Source: Streptomyces sp. ST2-7A
Lineage (GTDB): Bacteria > Actinomycetota > Actinomycetes > Streptomycetales > Streptomycetaceae
Length of the DNA stretch: 64,000 bases
Direction of reading: 5' to 3'
Assembly (NCBI RefSeq): GCF_021390475.1
Contig: NZ_JAJUWS010000028.1
Coordinates: 27,608-91,607 of the forward strand
A program made the translations under genes and the position numbers. This document shows, piece after piece, positions 15,246 through 23,826 of this stretch. The first letter of the stretch is position 1, and every line of letters begins with the position of its first letter. The notes beneath the pieces were generated by a model. The model was not told the DNA's origin. It did no database searches and worked only from the letters and a program-made list of their open reading frames with translations.

Positions 15246-15824
15246 GGGACCATCCCCGCGTGCGCGGGGAGCAGCTCACCGGCGAACGCAGGTACGTCGG
15301 GCCGCAGGGACCATCCCCGCGTGCGCGGGGAGCAGCGTCCGCCCGGCCGCGGACAGCCTCGCGTCGGGGGACCATCCCCGCGTGCGCGGGGAGCAGACCT
15401 CGGTCGGCGCGTTGGTCCGGTCATAGGCGGGACCATCCCCGCGTGCGCGGGGAGCAGGTCCGCACCTTGAACATGGCCGTGCCGGACTTGGGACCATCCC
15501 CGCGTGCGCGGGGAGCAGAGGGATCGCACCGCCGCAGCGGCGTTGTTGCGGGGACCATCCCCGCGTGCGCGGGGAGCAGCGGTGGAGTGGCCGTGGTGGG
15601 TGCGGAATCCGCGGGACCATCCCCGCGTGCGCGGGGAGCAGCGGGACTTCTCGCAGTAGTTGCGCACGTCCGCGGGACCATCCCCGCGTGCGCGGGGAGC
15701 AGGCGGGCACCGGCCACAGAGCCTCCGCGACGCCGGGACCATCCCCGCGTGCGCGGGGAGCAGACTACGGAGAGGAAGTGTGCACGCCTCATGTTGGGAC
15801 CATCCCCGCGTGCGCGGGGAGCAG
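15246..15824 (-). CRISPR. Type I-E CRISPR array, 10 repeats and 9 spacers
   Basis: Ten identical 29-nt repeats start at 15246, 15307, 15368, 15429, 15490, 15551, 15613, 15674, 15735 and 15796 on the plus strand. Each begins GGGACCATCC and ends GGGGAGCAG, with the CCCCGCG...CGCGGGG stem. Spacers are 32 nt, except the one at 15580-15612 (33 nt). The reverse complement (CTGCTCCCCGCG...) matches the crRNA-sense orientation of type I-E repeats, so the array is read leftward, like the cas genes. The newest spacer should then be at 15764-15795, next to the leader. No repeat is degenerate, even at the leader-distal end. Confidence 0.97.
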
Positions 15825-15937
15825 AGTAACTGACCTGGGAGTTTACCCGGCGGAGTGGGCCATTTTTGCAAGGAGTGGAGATTCGGACATTTCGACCTGA
15901 TGGGTCACGGGGTCTCCCTCCCGGCAGTGGGGTCGTT
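15825..15937 (-). promoter_or_regulatory. CRISPR leader, minus strand
   Basis: 113 bp between the end of vapC and the first leader-proximal repeat. It is AT-richer than its surroundings (GCAAAAATGGCC; GGTAAACTCCC; GTCAGTTACT on the minus strand). Position on the cas side of the array and orientation fit the leader that holds the pre-crRNA promoter and integration signals. The exact promoter is not assigned. Confidence 0.65.
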
Positions 15938-16333
15938 TCAGCGACGTATGAGGCGGGTGGGGCAGCGGACGCCCGGGATGTTGACGAGTCGGCGGTCCAT
16001 GGTGAGCAGGGGGACTCCCAGCGTCTCGGCCAGGGCGATGTGGCAGGCGTCCGGCGGGGCCAGGTGCGGGTCGAGTTCCCTGATCCGTGGGAGGAGCGGA
16101 GCCGGGTCGTAGCAACGGAGGTTGAGGCGGGAAAGGAGCGTGAGGGCACGGTCCGCGCTGGTCGGCGGGAGGTGGTGCCGGCGCGTCAGGGCACTCAGTA
16201 CCGAGGCGCAGTCGAGTTCGATGCCCCGCACGACGGCCGGGATCTCCCTGGTGAGCAGAGCTCGGAGGCGTTCGGCAGCGATGTCCCCGCCCACCAGGAA
16301 TCCGACCAGCGCCGAGGTGTCCGTGACGATCAC
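15938..16333 (-). CDS. vapC: VapC-type PIN-domain toxin
   Basis: 131 aa from GTG 16333, overlapping the antitoxin stop by four bases. The PIN-domain pattern is complete: VIVTDTSALVGFL with the first Asp, an acidic residue in RGIELDCASVLSALTRR, and the last acids in LAPPDACHIALAETLG and LLTMDRRLV. VapC toxins are Mg-dependent endoribonucleases that cut tRNA or rRNA. The gene ends exactly where the CRISPR leader begins, so this module is inserted between cas2 and the array. Activity should be held by the upstream VapB-like protein. Confidence 0.85.
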   Translation of the reverse strand: MIVTDTSALVGFLVGGDIAAERLRALLTREIPAVVRGIELDCASVLSALTRRHHLPPTSADRALTLLSRLNLRCYDPAPLLPRIRELDPHLAPPDACHIALAETLGVPLLTMDRRLVNIPGVRCPTRLIRR

Positions 16334-16584
16334 AGCCGTGTCCGTTCCCGCTCGCGGGGTTCGCGGACCTCGGCGACCGCGTTGACCACCCGATGGTTGG
16401 CGAGGGCGGAACGGGCCGCGATGGCGGAGGCCCGTTCGGCGGCTTCCTCCCCCGTGAGCAGGGAGGCTTCTCGTTCCAGGATGCGGCGCACGTACTCCTG
16501 GAGCGATTGTCCGGCCCGCGCGGCCCTGATTTTCAGGATGTCGGCGGTCTCCTCGGGGAGTTCGCGGAGATGCAGGATGGCCAT
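16330..16584 (-). CDS. vapB: VapB/FitA-type ribbon-helix-helix antitoxin
   Basis: 84 aa from ATG 16584. The N-terminus MAILHLRELPEETADILKIR, followed by AARAGQSLQEYVRRILE, is a FitA-like ribbon-helix-helix domain with the strand that reads the operator. The C-terminus is charged (REPRERERTRL) and should thread into the toxin. The stop overlaps the vapC GTG (GTGA). Just before its ATG lies a palindromic GCAAGCACGGTGCTTTC site, and a perfect 17-bp copy lies 130 bp upstream, both candidate operators for autoregulation. Confidence 0.8.
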   Translation of the reverse strand: MAILHLRELPEETADILKIRAARAGQSLQEYVRRILEREASLLTGEEAAERASAIAARSALANHRVVNAVAEVREPRERERTRL

Positions 16585-16601
16585 GCAAGCACGGTGCTTT
16601 C
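16585..16601 (-). promoter_or_regulatory. vapBC proximal operator
   Basis: GCAAGCACGGTGCTTTC on the plus strand, a 13-bp perfect inner palindrome (AAGCAC-G-GTGCTT) abutting the vapB start codon. It is the same sequence as the 16715-16731 site apart from one base. An RHH antitoxin bound here would occlude translation or transcription start. Confidence 0.6.
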
Positions 16602-16714
16602 CGTGAAGGGGCTCGGATGGTCGGTGAAGTGGGGCGGAGCCCCCGGGGCGAGTGGGTGGGGTGACCGGGAAGGGTCGGTGACCCGTCCCGTTCGGGCGCC
16701 CGGGCCCGCGCCGC

Positions 16715-16731
16715 GCAAGCACGGTGCTTGC
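16715..16731. promoter_or_regulatory. vapBC distal operator, 17-bp perfect palindrome
   Basis: GCAAGCACGGTGCTTGC, two 8-bp arms around a central G. It lies 130 bp upstream of the proximal copy and 41 bp past the cas2 stop, so the vapBC promoter should lie between the two sites. Paired operators are usual for VapBC/FitAB complexes. Confidence 0.6.
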
Positions 16732-16771
16732 ACGAGACGGGTGGGCGGTCGGTCCGAACGGGACGGCTGGG

Positions 16772-17119
16772 TCAGCGGCGTCCGAAGCGGCGGCGTTTGG
16801 ACGCCTTGCTCCAGCCCTTGGTGGGGGTGGTCGTGGCCGTTGGTGGCTTGTCCGGTCGCCGCAACAGGGTCAGACCCTCGTGGTCCACGGGGTGCCAGTG
16901 GTGGTCGTGGGTCTCGAAGGCGAAGCCCTGTTCGGTGTTGGTGCCGTACGCGAGGAGGGCTCGCCCCTGGTTCGCGTATTCGCGCACCTCGTTCCAGAGG
17001 ATCTCGCGGATGCGGGCGGAGGGGTGGCCGATGAAGACGCCCGGCGATACCTCCGTCAGCCATCGGGTCAGGAACCCGCGTAATCCGGTGGGGCACTTGG
17101 TGAGAACGATGACGGTCAC
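16772..17119 (-). CDS. cas2: Cas2, type I-E
   Basis: 115 aa. MTVIVLTKCPTGLRGFLTRWL and GVFIGHPSARIREILWNEV are hallmarks of the I-E subtype of Cas2 (CasF/Ygbf-like). The ferredoxin-like core is followed by a basic Thr/Lys/Arg tail (TTTPTKGWSKASKRRRFGRR). With Cas1 it forms the spacer integrase. Overlaps cas1 by four bases (GTGA-type). Confidence 0.95.
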   Translation of the reverse strand: MTVIVLTKCPTGLRGFLTRWLTEVSPGVFIGHPSARIREILWNEVREYANQGRALLAYGTNTEQGFAFETHDHHWHPVDHEGLTLLRRPDKPPTATTTPTKGWSKASKRRRFGRR

Positions 17120-18225
17120 CAGATCATCCCGTCGGACGGGTCGTAGTGGGCCAGGTTGTATCCGGAGTCGATCTCCTCGCCGTCCCCGAGGAGGGTGACC
17201 CGGTCGGGGGCGGCGGTCTCGTCCCCGAGGTCCCCATCGACCGTGCCGTCCGCCCCGGCGGGGCCGTGCGGAAGGAGGAGTTCCTTGACGTCCTCGACGC
17301 AGCGTTCCAACAGGCGGGTTTCGTGGATGCGGTCGCGCAGGGCCCGGCGGGTGCGGGCCCCCACGTCCTCGGGTCCGTTCGCGTTCTCCGTCTCCTCCGT
17401 CTCCTCCGTCTCCTGCGCCGCCTCGATCGCCTCGGCTGCGGCCTCGAAGGCCACCGGGATACCGATCTCGACTTTGTAGAGATCGGCGATGTCCAGGGCG
17501 AAGGCGAGTTCGTGACCGGAATGGACGAAGCCGAGGCCCGGCGAACAGCCGAGGGCGGCGATCACGGACTGGGCGACGCCGTACATGACCTGGCCGGCCG
17601 CCGTGACGGCCTGGTTGGGCGGATCCCCGGCGGTGAAGTCACCGGGGACGTAGTGCCTGCCCTTCCAGGTGATGCCCACCCGTTTGGCCTGTGCGGCGTA
17701 GCACTCGCGGACCCGTCGGCCCTCCATGCCGAGAAGTTCGCGGCGGGTGTGACCGGCCGGGTCCTCGTCGGGGAAGCGCTTGCGGTACATGGCGCGCGCC
17801 ACGTCGAGCCGGGAGCGGGGGTTGGCCCATGCCGTGGCCTGGGCCTGGACGAGGGAGGCCGAGCGGGTGAGGGCCCGGCCGCCGGAGTAGTACCGCACGC
17901 CGCGTTCACCGACCCAGACCACGCCCGCGCCGCACTCCCCCAGCAGGCTCATCGCCTGGTGGGTGACCCGGGTACCGGGACCGAGGAGCAGCGTGCCGAT
18001 GGTCGCCGAGGGGATGTGGGTGGTGCCCTCGCCGTCGTCGGCGGTGAGGGCGTTGGCCTCACGGTGGATGACGCAGTGTTCGAGGTAGACGAAGGAGACA
18101 CGGTCACCGACGCGGGTCAACTCGCGCGGCGAGGAGACCCGCCGGGAGGCGACGCCCCGCCCGGGTCGGGCGCGGGGCCTTCCGACCGGGGCCGCGCCGG
18201 GCTCGCCGGTGGGGGTGACGGTCAT
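17116..18225 (-). CDS. cas1: Cas1, type I-E integrase
   Basis: 369 aa. Cas1 catalyses insertion of new spacers at the leader-repeat junction together with Cas2. A non-conserved 35-aa N-terminal head precedes the fold: FVYLEHCVIHREANALT, then LLLGPGTRVTHQAM, the metal-site Glu region, and GLGFVHSGHELAFALDIADLYK with the catalytic His and Asp. An acidic insertion at about residues 265-280 is encoded by three exact 9-nt repeats (ETEETEETE). The C-terminal tail ends in HYDPSDGMIW. It overlaps cas6e and cas2 by four bases on either side. Confidence 0.95.
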   Translation of the reverse strand: MTVTPTGEPGAAPVGRPRARPGRGVASRRVSSPRELTRVGDRVSFVYLEHCVIHREANALTADDGEGTTHIPSATIGTLLLGPGTRVTHQAMSLLGECGAGVVWVGERGVRYYSGGRALTRSASLVQAQATAWANPRSRLDVARAMYRKRFPDEDPAGHTRRELLGMEGRRVRECYAAQAKRVGITWKGRHYVPGDFTAGDPPNQAVTAAGQVMYGVAQSVIAALGCSPGLGFVHSGHELAFALDIADLYKVEIGIPVAFEAAAEAIEAAQETEETEETENANGPEDVGARTRRALRDRIHETRLLERCVEDVKELLLPHGPAGADGTVDGDLGDETAAPDRVTLLGDGEEIDSGYNLAHYDPSDGMIW

Positions 18226-19103
18226 CGGGGCGCTCCCGTCGGCGCGAGGGTCATCAGTCCGCAGCCGTAGGCCCGCCCCCGGCCCAGGCCGAGGGTGAGG
18301 GTGCGACGCAGGGCGTCCGGGTCGGTGACCTCCAGTCGCCCGTCGAAGGTGGCGGTGACCATGGTGACGGGGCCCGGCTTCCTCCCGTCCGCCGTCTCCC
18401 CGCCGGGGGCGGGGTCGGTGAGGGAGAGGAAGGGGTCATGGGCGGCGGCGTCCCCGTCCCGTTCGCCACCGGTCCCGTCGCGGCGGTCGTCGGCACGGCG
18501 GGGCTTGTCGAAGCGGTGGTCGCGGCGGTCGTGCACGACGACCTCCAGGGCCCGCAGGGCGTACCGGGCGCGGAGGTCCCGGCGCGTCTTCTCGTCGAGA
18601 GCGGGGTCGTCGAGGCCGGCGGGGGGTTCGGGGCGGCGGTGGGGGGCGCGGGGCAGGACGCGGAACCCGGCGGCCTCCTGGCGCTCGGTGAGCCAGCGCA
18701 GTTGGTGGGCCGGGACGCGGTGGGCGGTGGGCTTGGTGGGTTCACCGTCCTTGCGGCGGATGTGGTGCACCGGGTTGGCGGTGAGCCGGAACGCCCAGGT
18801 GTCCCCGGCGGTCAGGCGATCGAGGAACGGGGCGTACTCGCGGGTCTCCCATCGCGGGGTCTCCGGCCAGCCGGCCTGTTCCACGAGGTGGGTGAGGTCG
18901 GGGCGGTCGGGGCCGACGACGTAGAGGAAGACCTCGGCGGGAGCCGGGCGGTCCACCCTCCACAGCACCCGGGGGCCGTCGGCGTCGCTCGGGAGGGCGT
19001 CGGCGTAGGAGGACATGACGCAGGCGTGCAGCACCCGGGGCGAGGAGAGGACACGGCGGGCGCCGGTCCGGCGGGTGTTGAAGCGGAAGCGGGTGAGATA
19101 CAT
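18222..19103 (-). CDS. cas6e: Cas6e (CasE) pre-crRNA endoribonuclease
   Basis: 293 aa from ATG 19103, overlapping the cas5 stop. Starts MYLTRFRFNTRRTGARRVL; the second half carries an RAMP fold with the Gly-rich loop RTLTLGLGRGRAYGCGLMTL near the C-terminus that grips the repeat hairpin. It cuts pre-crRNA at the repeat stem and stays bound to the 3' handle in Cascade. A charged insertion rich in D, R and G (about residues 200-240) makes it longer than the 200-220 aa of the classical enzyme. Confidence 0.93.
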   Translation of the reverse strand: MYLTRFRFNTRRTGARRVLSSPRVLHACVMSSYADALPSDADGPRVLWRVDRPAPAEVFLYVVGPDRPDLTHLVEQAGWPETPRWETREYAPFLDRLTAGDTWAFRLTANPVHHIRRKDGEPTKPTAHRVPAHQLRWLTERQEAAGFRVLPRAPHRRPEPPAGLDDPALDEKTRRDLRARYALRALEVVVHDRRDHRFDKPRRADDRRDGTGGERDGDAAAHDPFLSLTDPAPGGETADGRKPGPVTMVTATFDGRLEVTDPDALRRTLTLGLGRGRAYGCGLMTLAPTGAPR

Positions 19104-19900
19104 CAGTCGCCTCGCAGCGGGGGCATCGGGTCGTGGTGGGACACGCGCGGGTCGGGGACCGTCGGGATGAAGGAGCTCGCGGGGGAATCCCCGGTCGGCC
19201 CCGGGCCGGGGTCGGCGGGGAACCGGCCCGGCTCGATGTCGCGGTCCGCCGCCGGGGCGGGAACCGATCCGGTGACCACACCGCGCAGCGCGTACCGGCG
19301 GTGTCGGGGGTCGAAGGAGAGCGGGACGTCGCGCAGGGCGTCCGTCCGGGCGGGCGGGCCGGCGGCCTCGACCAGGGTGGTGAGCCGCACGTCGGTCCGG
19401 CGGGCCAGCCGCCGGAGGTACCACTTCGAGGCGTGCCAGGGCTCCCGGGCGAGAGCCTGTGCCAGGTCGCGGTCGGTGTGCAGGCCCAGTTCGACGGGGC
19501 GGGCCGGTGGGCAGGAGCGCCGTCCCAGGTAGGGGGTGTAGACGGGTCGGCGCAGGGCCCGGTGCAGTTCGCTCAACAGCTCGTGGTCGCCCTCCAGCGC
19601 GGCGACGAAGACGGCGTCGGCGAGATAGAAGCACTCGGAGACCGGCATCGACTTCCCGGTGTCGGCGTGTTGGGCGGTCTGGTAGTCGCGCAGCCGGGTG
19701 CCGGGCTGGTCGACCCGCACGCCGAAGCGGAGGGCGGCCAGGTCGGTGAGGTCGGCGGTGCGGTCGCGGCCCTGTGCCGCGGCGAGGAGGCCGAGGACGC
19801 CGCTCTTGGTGGGGGCGTTCTCGGTGGTGCGGCGGGCGAACCGGGCCGTGGCGCCCCAGGATTGGAGGGGCCCGGCCAGTTGCAGGAGGAGCACGCTCAT
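19103..19900 (-). CDS. cas5: Cas5e (CasD), Cascade subunit
   Basis: 265 aa. The opening MSVLLLQLAGPLQSWGATAR and the segment VRVDQPGTRLRDYQTAQHAD are typical of Cas5e, which binds the 5' handle of crRNA in Cascade. VYTPYLGRRSCPPARPVEL is the conserved mid-region. A Pro/Gly-rich tail follows after about residue 225. ATGA overlaps at both ends couple it to cas7 and cas6e. Confidence 0.93.
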   Translation of the reverse strand: MSVLLLQLAGPLQSWGATARFARRTTENAPTKSGVLGLLAAAQGRDRTADLTDLAALRFGVRVDQPGTRLRDYQTAQHADTGKSMPVSECFYLADAVFVAALEGDHELLSELHRALRRPVYTPYLGRRSCPPARPVELGLHTDRDLAQALAREPWHASKWYLRRLARRTDVRLTTLVEAAGPPARTDALRDVPLSFDPRHRRYALRGVVTGSVPAPAADRDIEPGRFPADPGPGPTGDSPASSFIPTVPDPRVSHHDPMPPLRGD

Positions 19901-21099
19901 GCGTCGGGCCCCATGCGGGTCGCGACGGCCTCGCCGACAGCGGTGACCAGCTCCGGGAGGGTCACCTCCGTGCCGAGGCCGGAGAGCTTGGCCGTGTTCG
20001 TGCCCACGCGCAGGACCCAGGTCTCGGTGTCCTCCTCGGCACCGTAGGCGTGCTCGACCTCGGGGATGTAGGAGGCGAGGCGACCGGCGGCCTCGCCGAG
20101 GTGGCCCCGCCCCTCGGTGTCGGTGACGGCCTCCTCGAAGGCGCCGACGAAGCTGATCGGCCGGTCGGCGCGGAGCTTGACGATGACCGCGTCGGGGAGG
20201 GTCTGGTTGGCGAAGGTGTTCATCTTTCCGGTGGGCAGCGAGGTGACGAAACCCCGGACGAACGCCTCGACGGCCCGCCTGACCGGTTCGCCGGCCGGCT
20301 CCTCGGGGCGGAGGCCCGCGCCGAGGTTGCGGCGCAGCAGGTCGATGTCGACGGCGGCGTACCGGTAGAGGGTGGCGGAGTCGAACTCGACGGTGCCGAT
20401 CATGCCGGCGCCGGATTCGTCGTCGGGGCTCTCGTCGTCCACGGCCGTGTAGTAGTCGGACTCGATCTCGACCGGGTGCACGCCGATGGCGTGGGCGACC
20501 TGGGCGGCGGCGTCCACGTTGATGTCGGCGCCGTCGGCGACCATGCGGCCGAAGAGGGCGATGTCCACGGAGTGGCGGGTGTCGGCGATGTTCTTGGCGC
20601 GGGCCTTGACCTCCCTGTCCTTGAGGAAGGTCTTGATGTCGGTGCCGGCCGCGACGCTCTCGACCGCGAGGGCGGCCAGGCCCTCGATCTGCCGGTCGGA
20701 GAGGAACATCAGGTAGGAGGACTCGGGCGGGGGCGGGGGCGCGCCGTCCTTCTTGGCCTTGTCGGCCTTGCGCTTGGGCGGCTCGATCTTCGTGCCGGTG
20801 GCGGCGGAGACGGTCTCGGCCGCGAGGCGGTGGGAGTCGTCCTCGCCGATGGCGGGGCTCAGGGCCCGGATGCGTCCGCCGATCAGTTCGGCGACGCGCT
20901 TGGTGCGCACTCCCAGCTCGGCGGGGTCGAGGGTGTCGGTGAACGCCTTGCGGGTGGCTCGCTTCCATGCCTGGCTGGAGACCCGGGCGCGGCGGACGCC
21001 GCCGTAGACGGCGGTCTTGGGAGCTCCGGTGTCGTCGCGGTTGAGGTTGCTGGGCGGCACGCTCTGGAGGACGTGCAGGTCGAGGATGGTGCGCTTCAC
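19897..21099 (-). CDS. cas7: Cas7e (CasC), Cascade backbone
   Basis: 400 aa from GTG 21099 (AGTAAGGA about 10 nt upstream). ILDLHVLQSVPPSNLNRDDTG, RRARVSSQAWKRATRKAF and the C-terminal TGKMNTFANQTLPDAVIV segment identify the multi-copy subunit that coats the crRNA spacer. A Lys-rich then Pro-rich insertion (KRKADKAKKDGAPPPPP) lies at about residue 110. The 121-bp gap before it is the only sizeable non-coding gap inside the cas operon and could hold a processing site or a secondary promoter. Confidence 0.94.
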   Translation of the reverse strand: MKRTILDLHVLQSVPPSNLNRDDTGAPKTAVYGGVRRARVSSQAWKRATRKAFTDTLDPAELGVRTKRVAELIGGRIRALSPAIGEDDSHRLAAETVSAATGTKIEPPKRKADKAKKDGAPPPPPESSYLMFLSDRQIEGLAALAVESVAAGTDIKTFLKDREVKARAKNIADTRHSVDIALFGRMVADGADINVDAAAQVAHAIGVHPVEIESDYYTAVDDESPDDESGAGMIGTVEFDSATLYRYAAVDIDLLRRNLGAGLRPEEPAGEPVRRAVEAFVRGFVTSLPTGKMNTFANQTLPDAVIVKLRADRPISFVGAFEEAVTDTEGRGHLGEAAGRLASYIPEVEHAYGAEEDTETWVLRVGTNTAKLSGLGTEVTLPELVTAVGEAVATRMGPDA

Positions 21100-21220
21100 G
21101 GTCGTGGTGGTCCTTACTCGTCGGTGTCCGGCACCGGTGCGGGGCCGGTCGGGGATCGGGCCCCGGGGATCGGTCAAGGTGGGACGGGGAGGTGTCCGAT
21201 CCCGGTGAGGGGTGGCGAAC

Positions 21221-21961
21221 TCAGTGGTCGGGGGCGGATGGCTGGGCGGGGAGGTCGGGGGCGGTGTCCCCTGGCTCGCCGGCCCCGGAATCCTCCGCCC
21301 GGCGGGGACGCCAGGCGTGGAAGGAGCGGCCCCACTCCTGCCGGACCCTCGCCCGCCTCGGGGGGAAGTGCCACGCCTCCAGTTGGTCGGCGAGGAGGGC
21401 GTAGTCCAGGGGGACGCCCTCCCGGCGCAGCAGGGAGACGATCTCCCGCAGCCGGAAGGCGAGGTCCTTCTCGTTCCGGGAGGAGCCGACCTGCACGAAG
21501 CGGCGTCGGATCGGCTCGTCGATCCCGTCGGACGGCATCAGCCGACGGACCGCTTCCCCCAGTTCGATGTCGATCCGGTGCATCCGATCGGCGCGGTGGG
21601 ACTGCTGGTGGAGGGCGTACAGGGTGAGGGCGAGGTGCGCGGCGTTCTCGGCGGCTTCGCTCGCCCTCTCGCCGGCCGGGTCACCGGCGGGGTGGGCCCG
21701 GTACAGCCGGTGGTCGCCGGAGAAGCCCCACAGGTCGGGGACGTCCTCGGGCAGCTTCCCGGCGCCCCGGCGCAGTCGGGCGAGGTGCGCGACGGCGGTG
21801 GCGCGGTCGGCGAGGTAGCCCTTCTGGAGGTCCGTGACGCGCTCCTCCACGAAGAGGCCGACCGGCCCGAGCGACTTGAACCGGGTGGGGCGTGCCGGCT
21901 TGTCGGCGGGCGGGGGTGCGGTGGCGGGGGGTGTCGGGGGCGGTGTGGTGGTCGCGGTCAT
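21221..21961 (-). CDS. cse2: Cse2 (CasB, Cas11), Cascade small subunit
   Basis: 246 aa from ATG 21961, overlapping the cse1 stop. After a Pro/Thr/Ala N-terminal tail (about 25 aa) comes the all-helical small-subunit core: LADRATAVAHLARLRRGAGKL, LYALHQQS and IRRRFVQVGSSRNEKDLAFR. It bridges Cse1 to the Cas7 backbone and stabilises the displaced strand. Confidence 0.93.
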   Translation of the reverse strand: MTATTTPPPTPPATAPPPADKPARPTRFKSLGPVGLFVEERVTDLQKGYLADRATAVAHLARLRRGAGKLPEDVPDLWGFSGDHRLYRAHPAGDPAGERASEAAENAAHLALTLYALHQQSHRADRMHRIDIELGEAVRRLMPSDGIDEPIRRRFVQVGSSRNEKDLAFRLREIVSLLRREGVPLDYALLADQLEAWHFPPRRARVRQEWGRSFHAWRPRRAEDSGAGEPGDTAPDLPAQPSAPDH

Positions 21962-23826
21962 GCGGGGGCCTCGGCATTCGACGGGTTCGGGTGGGCGGGT
22001 GCGGTCGGGGTGTTTCCGGGGCCGGCGGGATCGAGGCCCGGATCGAGCTCCTCGCCCCCGGCCCCGGTGTCGGGATCGGGATCGGGGGCGGTATCGGTGT
22101 CCCGGGGGAACGCGAGCGGCAGTTCCCGGCGCAGGCGACGGCGGAACCGCAGGTGGGCGGCGTCGGCGCACAGCCACACGTCGGTGCCGGCGCGGCTGGT
22201 GACCACCCGGCCCTCACGGGCGGCGGAGCCCGCCCCGGCCAACAGGTCGTCACCCAACTCCCGCAGGACCCGGGCGGCGGTGTGCTGCCAGGCCGCGTAC
22301 CGCTCCCCGGGGTCGTCGCCGGGGCGCAGGGCCGCGATCCAGAGCAGGTAGTGGGGGCCCACCTCACCGAATCCGAGGTCGCGGGCGGTGGCCTTCGGGC
22401 CGTCGGGGATCGCGCCGGCGGCCTCGGCGAGGTCGGCGGCCAGGTCGCCCAGGGCGGTGACGGCCGCCTCGGCGCGGCGGACCGCGTCCACGGCGGTGGG
22501 GCCGAGCGCCGGGACGCCGTCGTCCTCGTCGGACGGTTCGTTCAGCAGGACCACGGGGAGGGGAACGGCGTCGTCGACGACCTCGTCGACGACGGACTGC
22601 TGGGTGCCGTAGACGAGCCCGACGGTGCGGGTGCGCACCAGCAGGTCGGGGGGCAGCGGGCCGCGGACGGCGAGCCGGGCCACCCAGTCCAGGATCCGGG
22701 GGCGCACGACGCGGGCGGCCTCGCCGCGCTGCTCGGCGCCCGGGGTCTGCCCGGTCACCAGGGCGTCCACGCCGCGCCAGGCGGCACGGGTCGGGTCGGG
22801 GACGCGGGGCAGGTAGACGACCTCCCGGCCGAGCTTCTTCTCCTGGGCGGGGCTGCGCCGCCAGGCGGTCATCGGCTCGCGGTCGTAGCGGTTGTGGGCG
22901 GTCAGGGGGTCGCCGTAGCCGAGGACGACGCCGGTGACGGCCCGGCCGTCGTGACGCAGCCGGACGCGACGGGACTGCCAGGTGTACAGGTCGCGGACGC
23001 CGGTGGGGCGGGTCGAGAGTTCGACGGGGTCGGCGGCGCCGGGGCCGCAGGGCGGTCGGCGCCAGGCGGGGCGGTCCTCGTTCGGCTCGCCTGGCGGGTT
23101 GATCCGGAGGTTGGTGGTGTCGGCGGCCACGAGGTTGAGCAGGAGGGTACGGCGCAGGTCTCCGCCCTCGATGTGGACGCCGCCCAGGTTTCCGGTCCAG
23201 CCGATGCCCTGCGGGTAGACCTTGCCGCCCTTGACGCGGGGGTCGCCGACGGCTCCGGACTTGATACCGGCGGGGTCGAAGGCGTGGGCGTGGATCAGCC
23301 AGCGGGCGGCCTCGGCGTATCCGAGGCGGTCGGCACCGAGGGCCCGCATGGTGAAGAAGCGGTCGTTGTTGGGGATGTCGGCGACGATCCGGTCCAGGCG
23401 GGAGACCTCGTCCCCGGCGGTGCGCAGGTCGGCGACCTGGAGGAAGGGGGTGGTCGGGTGGAGGAGGTCGAAGCGCTCGCGGTGCTCCTGCAGGTAGTCG
23501 AGGAGGTCGTCGAGCGGCAGGGTGTCGGCCTTCCACAGCTCGGTCCAGTGGGCGAGGTCCCCGGGGCCGTCGACGGCGTCGTGGAGCACGGCGAGGAGCA
23601 GGCGCAGCAGGGCGAATTCCTGGGTGGGGACATCGCCGACCAGGCGGCGCAGCTCGTGGGCGCGCTCCAGCACCTCCGGCAGGGAAAGCTCCGGTTGGGT
23701 GCCGTCGGAGAGGAGTTGGACCGGGATCCAGGGCTCGGTGAGGAGGTCGAAGGAGGTGCGCGGGGGTGGGGAGGACGCGGGAGCCGGGGTGGCGACCGGG
23801 ACGGCCGCCGCGGTGTCACTGGGCAT
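21958..23826 (-). CDS. cse1: Cse1 (CasA, Cas8e), Cascade large subunit
   Basis: 622 aa. SFDLLTEPWIPVQLLSDG at about residue 25 is the signature opening of CasA; DTTNLRINPPG, a YTWQSRRVRL stretch and the C-terminal four-helix bundle (about 480-600) follow. It recognises the PAM and recruits Cas3. A low-complexity 25-aa N-terminal head and an acidic Pro-rich tail flank the domain. It starts inside the end of cas3 (11-bp overlap). Confidence 0.94.
   Translation of the reverse strand: MPSDTAAAVPVATPAPASSPPPRTSFDLLTEPWIPVQLLSDGTQPELSLPEVLERAHELRRLVGDVPTQEFALLRLLLAVLHDAVDGPGDLAHWTELWKADTLPLDDLLDYLQEHRERFDLLHPTTPFLQVADLRTAGDEVSRLDRIVADIPNNDRFFTMRALGADRLGYAEAARWLIHAHAFDPAGIKSGAVGDPRVKGGKVYPQGIGWTGNLGGVHIEGGDLRRTLLLNLVAADTTNLRINPPGEPNEDRPAWRRPPCGPGAADPVELSTRPTGVRDLYTWQSRRVRLRHDGRAVTGVVLGYGDPLTAHNRYDREPMTAWRRSPAQEKKLGREVVYLPRVPDPTRAAWRGVDALVTGQTPGAEQRGEAARVVRPRILDWVARLAVRGPLPPDLLVRTRTVGLVYGTQQSVVDEVVDDAVPLPVVLLNEPSDEDDGVPALGPTAVDAVRRAEAAVTALGDLAADLAEAAGAIPDGPKATARDLGFGEVGPHYLLWIAALRPGDDPGERYAAWQHTAARVLRELGDDLLAGAGSAAREGRVVTSRAGTDVWLCADAAHLRFRRRLRRELPLAFPRDTDTAPDPDPDTGAGGEELDPGLDPAGPGNTPTAPAHPNPSNAEAPA

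Noticed and set aside
15236..15871. Open frames of about 190-210 codons on both strands across the CRISPR array, with repeating PRARG/PAHAGM peptides
   Set aside because: They are translations of the repeats; the repeat/spacer periodicity explains them completely.
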